This document shows positions 25,901 through 37,900 of a DNA stretch of 64,000 nt, one piece after another. The DNA is taken from assembly GCF_945859705.1 (NCBI RefSeq), contig NC_079136.1, positions 125,461,027 through 125,525,026 on the forward strand, read 5' to 3'. Below the pieces are notes generated by a model. That model was not told where the DNA came from, ran no database searches, and worked only from the letters and a program-made list of their open reading frames with translations. The DNA is from Episyrphus balteatus. Its lineage: Eukaryota; Arthropoda; Insecta; Diptera; Syrphidae. The translations under genes were made by a program, and so were the position numbers. Position 1 is the first letter of the stretch, and each line of letters starts with the position of its first letter.

Positions 25901-28900
25901 ACTTCAATCATTTTTTTAAATTAAATTTCATTAAAACGTAACATAAAAAAATTATTTAAGAATAAAAATTCAAGCTTTTTAACAAAAAATAAATTAAATT
26001 AAAAATAGTCCAAAAAAAACCATATTGCCCTATGTACGGGCAATATGGCGAACCCCATTTACTTCAGAACCCTTTACTTTTTTTTACGTATATTCAGCAT
26101 TTCTGAAATATAATTGTGAATAAGTTTCATAAAATTAACGTTAAATTGAGGTTATTTTCAATTTAAAAAAAATGCAGAGTTACTTTTGAAATTAGTTTTA
26201 CATAAGGGCATTATGGCGCAGTCGGGTATAATATAGCGCCATAATGCCCTTATTACTTCTGCGCCATATTGCAAAATATAAACATATTCACAAAACTCCA
26301 AAAACTAAACACAATTCTTACTTCAGTTAAAATATAACAAGTGATATAACCAAACCAAAACTGTACTCTGCGTTTCACTCCTTACAACAAACACGTGCAC
26401 TGTATACTTACCGAGATACACACAAACAAAAACAAAGCGATATTATATTGGAACCCAGAACCGGTATATTTTTTTTGTTTTCTTTTTTGTTTAGCACAAA
26501 AATAATAGCACTGACCTGCGATCGTCACAAGGCTAGTGTTCGACGAAGGCCAAAGTTTCTGCATTGGTTTTATTTAAATGCGAGTATTGGAAGTATGGTA
26601 GTTGAGAGGTGCGCCATAATGCCCGGTGCGCCATAATGCCCGAAGTTACCCTACAACAAACCAAAATAAACCGGTGATTGTCAAAAATTAAACCAGTTTC
26701 AGTACTTAAATTTAAACTTTAATAAATTTTCTAAGTTTTCAGTAGTTACAAAATTTTGATTGATTAATGTCCTTAGTGTGGGAAAATATGATGCAGAGAT
26801 TATCCAAAACTTTTGGGAACCAAATTATGTATTTTGACTATAAATTTCTGTACCAAAACATGTTTTTTTTTTTTTAAATGGAATGCACTTTATAACAAAA
26901 TTACTGTTTTGCTATTTTGCATTTTGTTCAGAATTACTTCACACAGAATTTTGAAAAACCAAAAACTTTATCTTGGTACCAAATTTAAAATGAGCATTTT
27001 TTATTTTTTTTTTTTATTTTGTGTTTAATTTTCTCGAACAGAACATTTTGGAACTTTTTCATATTATGTATTTTATAAAAAATAAAACGCTGAGTTTAAA
27101 TTTGCACAGATATTGCTTCTAAATTTTATATATTTTGTGCTTAGATATCAAACAAATTCATATTTGTACTTAATTTTGTATTGCTAGTCTTAATTTGATT
27201 CCTCCACATATATGAATGATTGTCATTGGGCATTAATATACAAAATATGGACCATTCGTAATATTCATAATAATGTTGGTACTAAATTTGGTACATTTAT
27301 ACAAATTATAGGTACATATGGAGTGTGAAAAATATTGTTTAGCATCAAAAAGGATATACCAAATTTCTGAAAGTTCTAAAAGTACTCAAAATCGAATTTT
27401 GGTACAATTTCTTTCTCATCGACTAACACAAAAACAGCAATCTGAACTTAATTTCTCAAACCACTCTAGATCACCCTGTAATGAATAAGTAGTAAAATAG
27501 GCATCGTTAGCCCTTGTGTAGGTAAGCGATTTTTAACATACACTTGTATTTTTGTTTCTGCAACTTTTTTCCAACAACTATACTCGTAGTTGTCGTCGTT
27601 ACTCGTTACGTTACTACACTTCCATGCCACCTCCAAAATTTTTTTCTATTTTTTTTTTTTTTTTTTGTTCATACAAGTGCCCTTTTTTTCTCCCGATCGT
27701 AGCAGCAGGGATATGTCTCCTGTGGCAAAGTGCTCTCTGTTTCTATATGGCAGAGTGGGTCATTTTCCGTGATTAGGTAATTGGCGCAGAGGCAGAGGAC
27801 CGAAACGAAAATATACATATACACACCATCAACGAGTGGAGCCCTCTTAAATATATATTACAGTAATGCATTGGTCATACTCAATTGGTCTGCGGCTGTA
27901 TTAAAGGAAGAAATGGAAGGAATAACATTCTTCGAATGGGGTCGCCCGAACAGGATAGAAGTTACAGCATAGACGAGAAAAACCAAAGAGAAGAGATCTA
28001 GAGAAATGGTGTTGCTATATTATATAGGGAGTCCTTCAGCTTGATTGCTAAGAGTTTATAGAGAATGGGATTCAGATGAGTCCTAATATACCTATACCAA
28101 TACACTTACCTAAAGATAACCATTATGTACACATACAGACAAGTTTCGAGAGACCTAATGTGGCATGATGTAAGCAAGGCATACTAATTATTTACAGATA
28201 TCTTCTTGCTTGGTTTTATCCAGGACCAAGTTTTATTGTGGAATTTTCATTCTCCGAATCATCCTTCTCATCCTTTTTTTGTTTTTTTTTTTTTTTGTAT
28301 CCTTGAATCTCTCTGTAAGGCTTGCATCTTGTCTTTTTTTTATACCCTTGGATAAGCATTTATAATATGTTTAGTTGAGGGTTTTAAGCCAAACACGTAA
28401 TAGGATAAAAAAAGCTGCATAATCTATTCACAGAATTGAAGAAAAAGAAAAAAAAAATTTTTTATTTCGCTGGAATGAGTGTGGTTGTGTTTTGTGGATT
28501 TAAAGAAATTCCAATTAAAAAACGATTATTTTTTTTTTTTTAACCAAACGCGGCGGGTGTCTTTCGATGAAAGAGGGCGCTTAATGACAAGACGAATCAA
28601 ATAATGTAGAAGAAACAAGCTACAAGATGTTTTATGGATTTTTTTTGTCTCCTATTTTTAGTCGCGAGAGAGTCTTTTAAGCCAGATAAAGCTAATTTTT
28701 GGAAATGATAAATTAATTTCCCAAGCTTTTATGTGTGGGTGTGTGTGTGTATGTGTGAGTTAAAGGAAGTCGAAAAGTTTATATAAGTTACCTACAAGTT
28801 TTTGACGGTTATTGCGTCAAAATATTGTAGGAGTCAAAATCCCTAAAACAAAAACTTGTTGTCTCGAAATTTTCCTTAAGGCTCTGTAAGAAGCAAAAAG

Positions 28901-31900
28901 GATGATTAATCATTTTGGCCAAAAATAATGAGCCAAAAATTCCAATTAATTTAGATTTTCGTTATATAGGTACACAGAGGCTTGCTGAAGTGTAAAGACT
29001 TGTTTTTGCTAAGTTGTAACAATATTTAGGAGACATTTCGACAAGTTCTTAGTTTATTTTTGTTGTTGTTATTTTTGTGGTAAAATTATATTTTTGAGTA
29101 AAAGTTGATTGAAAGGATGTCTACTTGACCCTTAACCCCATTTATACATAAAAACTGTTGCTGGATGGTTTTGTTGGGTTCTTTTAGGTTAAATAGAGGA
29201 TGTATTTTACCCATACAGTTTTTGGATGTTGTTTTTGTTGTCGATTGTAATTAACCCTTCTGGGTAATTTAATGTAACAGCATGAAATTCCAAGATTCTA
29301 TTGTGGTGTTGTAAATGTGATGGTATATTACAGATAAAAATAGGTATCTCTAGATGTGTGGAAGAGAATTTTGTCCTACATAGATGAGTTAAATGAGAGG
29401 AAATTTGTTGGATTTTATTGGTAACATTTTGCTCTTGGCAAAATCTGTTACTAATTTGTCATATTGTTGTAGCTAGTAACCATTTGAGTTAATGACAATT
29501 TTTATGATTATCAAAATGATGATGGTGATTTGGTTGGAATGATAATGACAAATTAGTCCGTTGCTATGGAATGAATGGAAGGAAATCAAGGCATAGGAGA
29601 GATTAAAAAAAAAAAAAACGGGAAGAAACTTAAATTTTCGCTGTGGAACGTATGTCCGATGATTTCAAGGAAATATTGCTCCTTGGGTTGAGAATTTTAA
29701 GGAATGTTTTTTAAAAATAACATTCTGCCCCTTCGGTTTCAAAACTGTGATTGAGAATTTCACAGCTGTGGAACGTAAGTCCTGTGATTGAGAATTTTAG
29801 GGCTGTGGAAAGTTTATTCCATGTTTTCAAAAAAAAATATCGTGTCTCTTCGAATTCCAAACTGTGATTGAAAATTTTAAGAGCTGTGGAACGTATTTTC
29901 CATGTTATCAAAGAAATTTCTTTAAACTTCGGTCTCCAAACTGTGATTGAACATTTATAGGCTGTGGAACGTATGTTCCATATTATCAAAGAAATGCCTT
30001 TTAACTTTGGTTTTCAAACTATAGGTAATTGAAAATTTATAGGCTTGTGGAATGTATGTTCAATGTTATCAGAGAAATGTCTTTCAACCTCGGTTATCAA
30101 ACTGTATTTTATTGAAAATGCGATTGAAAATTTTAAGGGCTGTGGAACGTATTTTCCATGTTATCAAAGAAATGTCTTTAAACTTCGGTTTCCAAACTGT
30201 GATTGAACATTTATAGGCTGTGGAACGTATGTTCCATATTATCAAAGAAATGCTTTTTAACTTCGGTTTTCAAACTATAGGTAATTGAAAATGTATAGGC
30301 TGTGGAACGTATGTTCAATGTTATCAGAGAAATGTCTTTCAACCTCTGTATTTTATAAAAAACAAAAACCTACACTGATACCTACTCCAGACATTTCCTA
30401 AGCTCTCCCGATCAAAGATTGGTATTCATTGACTTCCCACAATACAAAAAAAAAAAAAATTACATCCTCCTTTAAATAATATCCTTTCACTCCAAAACGA
30501 TTTACTGTAGGTAACGCAAAGAAACTGTGAGCTTCTTCTTCGTATATAATTGTATCACAGTGTCATACAAAACGACCGACAACATCTAACCTCACGTAAA
30601 ACATTTAAATAAGTGATTCATGTCAATTGCGGCGGGCTTGTCGCCTATGCTACAATAAAAACACATTAACATTTCACCATATGTACATAAATGTGCTTCT
30701 TCAATCTGAAGGATCCATATGTAAGTAAAAAAAAAAAAATAGGCAAGGGCATACGCTACATATAGGTAACCAAGCTGACCGATAAGACGGAAAGAGCTCG
30801 AGATGGGTTCTTGGTCTTAAAGAATATAGGTATATGTGACCTACGACCGACAACGGACGACCAAAAAGGATATAAACAACTCTACGAGCAAAATAAACTC
30901 CACCTAGCACGTTTCTCTCCCGATATACGCCGAAGACCTATCCATTCATTTAATATAATATATACGTAGTATATTATCCTGCGTAGGACGAGGACGAACC
31001 AAAACGACACGACATTGTGTATACTATATAGTGTGATGGTTGTTTGCTTTTTCTATTCAAAACCTCTGAATATATCCATTACAAGAGGGGACGAGTCTCT
31101 CACTTTATCGGTACAAACGACAACGACAACACACAAGCAGTAAACAAAAATAGAGATTCTGCACATAACCTTAATTATTTATTTATGAGATGAAACCGTT
31201 TCAATAATTCACCTTTTATACAAAAGTAGAAAAGCCATTGAGGTACACACAGAACACAGCCCCACCATCCACATAGAAAAACATAGAATAAGCAGACAGA
31301 CACAAAACAGCAGAGGACCTACAAACAAAACAATATAGAAAACGCAGAAGAAAAACAAAAAAGAGTGGGAGAAATATACGCAAACAAAAAAAAAAAAAAA
31401 AGATACAGGAGAACGAACGAAATCCCAAACGAAAATACCTTTGATGAGGGATGAAAATGGGTCTGACATTATTTTGTCATTAATCTATGTGATTCGGAGT
31501 GTATATAGCGATTAGCTAAAGTACGCAAAAAAAGGGTCTAGGAGTGGTTTTCCTTCCACCTTCCTGCCTAAAAAATGTCAGTCATCACATTAAACCTCTT
31601 ATACACTTCGCCTTGGAAAAAACAAAGCTTCTAAAACTGAAACGGAATGAAACGAATAGGTAAAGGGTGTAAATCTAAATCTCGTTCCGCCACAACAAAT
31701 TCAACAAACCTGTCAGTCTGTATCCAAGTCGTCTCTGCTATGTCTATAGCCCAACCCCCGGGAATACCTCCAACTGTAATGTCAATTCTATATTTTTTTA
31801 CCCCCCAACTATTCGCTATTCTTGGATACGCATATCGGCTTTGATTTTTAATCTTATCTCTCGCTCGCTTGGAAAGAAATTTATTGATCGGAAATGTAAA

Positions 31901-34900
31901 CGTTATGAATTTATTATCCAATCCGTCCAACCGATATAACAAAAGATTTTGCGGGGGGGGGGGGGATGAAATTTGATACCCTCTCTATACCCTATTTCAA
32001 TATGTAAGACAACTATGAAGACAAAAGAGACGATATAACGACAACGACGCCAAATGGAAAGGTGGGCTCTAACTGGATTTGTCTGACTTAAATGTCGCTT
32101 AAGAGCTTGATAAAAAAAAAACTTAAACGATACTTTGAAGACAGTTAGACATAGATGAATGGTTGAATAAGAGAAAGAGAAAGGTTATTCTATGGTTTCT
32201 TTACGGATTATTGATCCTAAAGAAGACGTTGTTCGTCCGTTGCCCGGGCGCCATTTTACTTATCTATTTTTTTTTATTTATTTTTTTTGCCTAAACTCTT
32301 GTTGAACTTTTAAATATTGTAAAGAATACCCCCAACAATGCACACTCTTCCATATATTATCTTACTAATCCAGCTCAAATCGACTGACTCTCTCGCAAGG
32401 ATTTGGATGAACCCAAAAACAAAGTAGTTTACATATAGAGAAAAGGAGCTTCCTTTTGGTATAGCTATTCCCTGTTAAGTTCCAATTTGTATATAAAAAT
32501 ATGGAACATTTTTCTTCTTCTTCTTCTCTTTCTTTTTGGATTCGGTTGAGTTCGGTTCGGTTACTTGCCATATTGCATGAATATTTATTTAGAGCGCACT
32601 TTTGCATGTTGTTGGGTCATTAAGTCCTGGCGTTGTGTTTTGCTCCAAGGAAATTGAAATAAATGTCAACTGTCGAATGGGACACAAAGCTCGGGAAGTA
32701 TTTACTTTTGTAGAGAATTAAACGAAAATAGAGTAAGGACCCCCCCCCCCCCCCCCCCAAACACGAAAAGCTATAAAAATTGAAGTTCTATAATATACCA
32801 GCAAAGAAGACGATTGTTATCAGAAACCCTTTTTTGAATCGAATGGGAATCATGTCACTTTGAAGAAAAAAAAACAAAACACCTTTAATCAAAAATGAGG
32901 TTAAGTTGGCGAAACTAATGGATGGACACATATTTTTGTATTATAGTGATGACCTTTGTTTTGTGGCAATTGTAGGTATAGGTACCAAACGTGTCGTTTC
33001 CTTTCTCAAGGTTAACAAGTGGCTCAAGAAAAACATTACCTTTTGTTTCTTGAATAAACGCAATAGTTTAAAGGAGAGTTTTTTTCTTGATGTAGGTTTG
33101 AGGGAGCTTAGTGAGAGCCAGAAGGAACAATGAATTGTGTGTTTGGTAATTAATTGGAATTAGAAAGTGACTTAAATAGTTTTGTTTATAGTGGTTTAGG
33201 TCCGTTTGGTGTTGGAGGAAAAATGTCAAATGAGGTTTTTTTGTATTCGATGACCATATTCTGGCTTATTGTGACACTTTGACACTTTAAGGCAATTGGA
33301 ATTTTGTAGTGAATTTGGGTTGTTATTTATTTACTTTTTATTTAAAAAAAAGGGCAAATTTGAGTTATTTAATTAATATAACAGTTTTACACACTTTTTA
33401 GAACTTTTAAATAAACGCTTGTTTTGTCAGGTTGTTTTTATTATAGTAACGACTCCAAATTTACCGTAACGCATGTTGCCTTAGGCTCTGGTCTTAAAAT
33501 AAAGGCTGCTTCTTTAACTTATCGCCTTGTAGTAACGCCTGCCTTAATAGACTTCAGTTTTATAGTAACGCTTCTTTAACTCTAGCTGAGGTCTCAGAGT
33601 AACGCCTGCTATTTGGACTACAGTATTAACATCTGCTATCTCAAGCCGTGATCTCATAGTAACGCCTACTATCTCATGCTGTGGTTTTAAAGTAACGCAT
33701 TTTATCTCACGCTGTAGTTTTATGATAACGCCAGTATCTCACGGTCTTATAGTGACACCAGCTATCTTAAGCTGTCGTCTGATAGTGACGACTGTTATTT
33801 GGGGTGCGGTTTTATAGTAACGCCTAATATCTCAGGCTAAGTTCTTATAGTAACGCTTGTTATTTCAGGCAGTTGTGTTATAGTAACGCCTATTATATCA
33901 GCTCTGCAGTTATAGTAACGCCTGCACAGAGAAAAATAGACCACATAAAATAGAACAAAAACAATAAGATTTCTCTATGGTTTTCATCCAATAAGGAAAC
34001 CTTATTAAAACAATCGGGTTTTCCTTATTGTTTTAAAATCTGCAAAAAAATAAAAAAAACGATGACCAGGCTGGGAATCGAACTGGAGACTTCAAATCAT
34101 TAGTCGCCCACCTTACCACCTGAACCAATCTGCCATGAAAATATTGATCGCGATTTTTGTTCTAGTGCTAAGCTGCAAAAAAAAAATCAACTTTTTAGTC
34201 AAATTTTAATAAGATTTTCTCTATAAAAATAATAAGAAATCTCCTTAAAAAAACCTTATTAATCGTTGATTTTAATAAGATTTCCTTATGAAATGTATGG
34301 ACGGTAAAACAATATGGCAATCTGTTAGTTTTTAGCGGGTCATATTTTTCTCTGTGTGCTGTCTTAGACTCTAGTCATATAGTAAGGCTTTGGTCTTATA
34401 GTAACGCTTCCTGCCTCAGGCTATGTACTTTAAGTAACCGACCTCGAAATAGAAGGTCGTTGAAGAAACTTATCTGATTGGGGGTGAACTAAGAATAAAA
34501 AAATATTTTATCAAATTATCAACTCAAAACAATTAGAACAAAAAAATATGTTCAAAAACATAAGCCTAAATATTTTATGCTTCTTCTCTCTAGAGGGCGT
34601 TATATTAAAATAAAACCTTTCATATTTTATAACCAGCCGGCATCTTAGACGCTTCTAAAAATACCAAATTTATCAAATTATGATGAGTAGATCAGAAGTT
34701 ATAAGGGAACATACACACTCAGATAGGAATTTGAAAATATTTTGTATGTGAGTATGTATGTATGTTTCCTCATAACTTCTTAATTACTTATCATAACTTA
34801 ATAAATTAGATATTTTCAGAAGAGTCATATTCGTCCGCTAGTTATAGGCTATGAAACGTTAGCGCCCTCTAGTGGCATTATTTCAGTTACAACATTATAA

Positions 34901-37900
34901 AATTTCATCAAATCTGAGTCTTCTTTACGACTTTCCTTCTATTTAGAATCGATAAATCAACACTCTTTAAATGTTTCTTAAAATTTTGCTATTTTTTTTT
35001 TTTCGAAAAAACCACCATTTTGTTTTATATTTTTTTTTTTTTTTACAGTTAACGATCTTTCTCGAATATGGATCGATTGCAAAGAAACTAAATGCCAGTC
35101 AGGCATTCGACAACACATGGCACTCAGATGTCGAATTAGAGAACGAACTCGAAGTAAGACGATGTCGTACGGCGGCGGCGGCGCCCAACGCGGCTCCCCC
35201 TCCGCCTAAAGGTGACTTCCAAACAACTGAAAATGTATTAATCCAGTGTATGTTGCAGCAAAAACGCGCCAAAGGTGGCTCCGGTGGCTGGTCTGGTTGG
35301 TCTGACTGGTCGACATGTTCCCGGACGTGCGATGGCGGTGTAGCCCAACAAATACGTAGATGTCACAATCCAAACGGCTGCAAGGGCGATACAGTCCGTT
35401 TTAGAATATGCAACATGCAGCCATGTCCTGAACAGCAGGACTTCCGTGCCCATCAGTGTGCCGCTTACAATGATGTACCCTATGATGGTACATTATATAC
35501 GTGGACAACGCACTACGATTATGTAGAGCCTTGTGCTTTAACTTGCAGGTAAGTGGCATATTATGAAATTGGGCTAAAAAAAATGGAGGTTTTAAATAAA
35601 ACACACGGTAAATTACCGCGGAAAGTTTCACGCGAAGTGCAAAACTGTGGACACTTTATAAACAATCGTCGTCATCGTCGTCGACTCTCTCTCTGGATAC
35701 AAAGTGCGGTAGTTACATTGTATTGGCCTGTGGAAGAATTTTTTTTTTTTCTGTTGCAGAAACAAGGACTAAGGAGTAAAAGTCATCAACAACATCCCGT
35801 TTTAAATGCAGCAGAAGGCTCTTGGCGAATTTTCTTTGTTAAGTAGCGACCTGTCCCGGGTAACAGAGAGAGAGAGCGAGTTGTATTGTTCACCATCAAG
35901 AGGCAGGTATAAGCTGTGTGTGGACTTGAAGTGGAGTAAGCAGCACGCTAGGGCTTCGCCACGACTACGGATGTTGCATGCCATATCCTGTTGCCTTGAA
36001 ACATTCAAACGCCACCGAGCCGCTCCACTACCGGCCTACATTTGCTGCGCTCCAGCTCCTGTAACAAGCCAGAGATTGCTACTCCTGCTGTGGTGCAGAA
36101 TAGTTGTTACGTATATGAACCTACCCTATACCTCTCGCTATAAGGACGAAGCGTGCAATCCTTTTTGGATGGAACTTTCACCGCTCGCGCTTCGTTTATT
36201 CAGTGTCCTGGTTTTGTTTGCTTGTGTGTTGTTATAAAATATTCACAGTTATACACTCTTTGACTCGTTAACTGAATGGCTTTATTCATTTAATGTAAAA
36301 TGGGTTTGTTTGTTTTCTTTTTTTCTCTTTCTCTCTCCGTTTTTTCTGCTTTTTTTGTGGCTGCTGTGGATGTGAAAAAATCTGCAAAAAAAAAATAGGG
36401 GGAGACCTGCACATCTTTCTGATGACGTTTCACTGCCAGAGGTTGATGGTGGCGGTGTCACTGGCCCAGATGAGTCGGAACACTATGATGAGCCGAGTGT
36501 CATTGTGCAGCTGTCAGGCAGAGTACAAGATGGAACTCGGTGTCGTGCCGGAAGTCTTGATATGTGCATCCAGGGCAAATGTCAGGTGAGCCAGATAAAA
36601 AGTGTTTTTTTTTTTTTATTTTAATTATTTTTTTTTTTATTTTCATTTTATTATATTTTTTTTTTCTGAAATTTTTTTTTATACGGTAGGTTGATTGGCG
36701 TGGTATAAATAAGTTAATTCGCATTGTGGAGAATAAATTACCTTTTTTTTATTTTCTTTTTTTTTTTTGGGTTTTAATTATCAATTACTTTAAAACTTAA
36801 TGGATAATATGTGTTATGTAAATGAACTCTGAGAATGAGAGAGGAATGACTTTGCAGAGGTTTTTCTGTTTTTTTTTTAACTTTTTTTTTTTTTTTGCAG
36901 ACAATGGTTGTAAATAGGTATGTGTAATGTAAGTAGCTACTTGCAGCAGAGATTTAACTTGAAGTATTTACAAGTTTAAATGATTTTAATGAACTTTCGA
37001 AGCTGCTTTTAATTAATAATGGAAGTTTTGGGGGGAGTTTGACGAATCGAATGTTTTTTTTCTTCTTCTTCCTTTTCTCGGCGCTGTTTTTGAAGTTATA
37101 CTTCTTTTGCGGCGTTGGGGTAAAAATTTGCTTTTTGACAAGAACTGTCAAAGGGATTAACCAGTAGCGCCATTCTAACCCAGCGCCGAAAAGTAGATAT
37201 AATTTTAAAAAGAGTTTATGTTGTCAGTATAAAATTGACATCGACAAACAAGCACGTGACAAAATGAAAAAAAAATGTCGGTGGTTTTCGTTTTGTGGAA
37301 TATTGTTTATTAAAAAATAACATTTAAATAATAAATTGATCGATAAGTGTTGCGCTAGTGAAAAATTTTATTCAAAGTGTTTTTTTGTGTGTGAACATTG
37401 TTGAATGTTGTGTTCCATTGGCTATTTTATGTTGTTTTTCATTATTTGTTTTCAGCAACATTCAGACTTGCCAATGGGAATCAGTGTTGATTTAATTGTT
37501 TTTGTGTGAAAATACAAAGTTAGTCTTGAAATGGAATCTAAAATTTGAAGTTTTACGAATAAAGTATTAAGCCCGGGCTTTTCTCAAGATTCACACAAAC
37601 ACAACTAAATAAGCAATAATGATTGACATGGAAAATCTGAAAACAAATAATGAAAAACAACAAAATAGCATCGAACACAACATTCAACAATGTTCTCACA
37701 AAAAAAAAAAAAAAAACATATTAACACTTTGAATAATATTATTCACTACAACACTTATCGATCACATTTTTATCATTTTAATTGTTATTATTTAATAATT
37801 TATATTCCACAAAACAAAAAACCACCGACATATATTTGTATTTATTTATTGCGTTTTAGTGGTTAAGTGCTTTATTTTATAAATATTTTATGAAAAAATG

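Larger units (their letters stand above)
33430..34435 (+). repeat. Degenerate minisatellite, ~35-55 bp unit, split by a MITE
   Basis: About 15 units of ATAGTAACGCCTGCTATCTC followed by AGGCTGTGGTCTT, with many changes. The array runs to 33924, is broken by an inserted element (33925-34356), and goes on to about 34435. Confidence 0.75.

Noticed and set aside
29711..29989. 92-codon open frame on - with repeated IRSTALK-like text
   Set aside because: It is only the translation of the 78-bp tandem unit, which is a multiple of three.
31631..31942. 103-codon frame on - (and others at 31209-31469)
   Set aside because: No recognised motif, no start context or splice signals, single occurrence; treated as chance.
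34062..34134. Working tRNA gene
   Set aside because: A and B boxes are present but the stems do not pair; inside a MITE.
29636..34435. Repeat arrays with spacers that could look like CRISPR
   Set aside because: Units are imperfect, have no constant spacer length, and lie in an animal gene.
35806..36237. 143-codon open frame on + in intron 2
   Set aside because: GC-rich stretch without family motif, and not in phase with exons 2 and 3; the exon 2 to exon 3 join is already complete and in frame.
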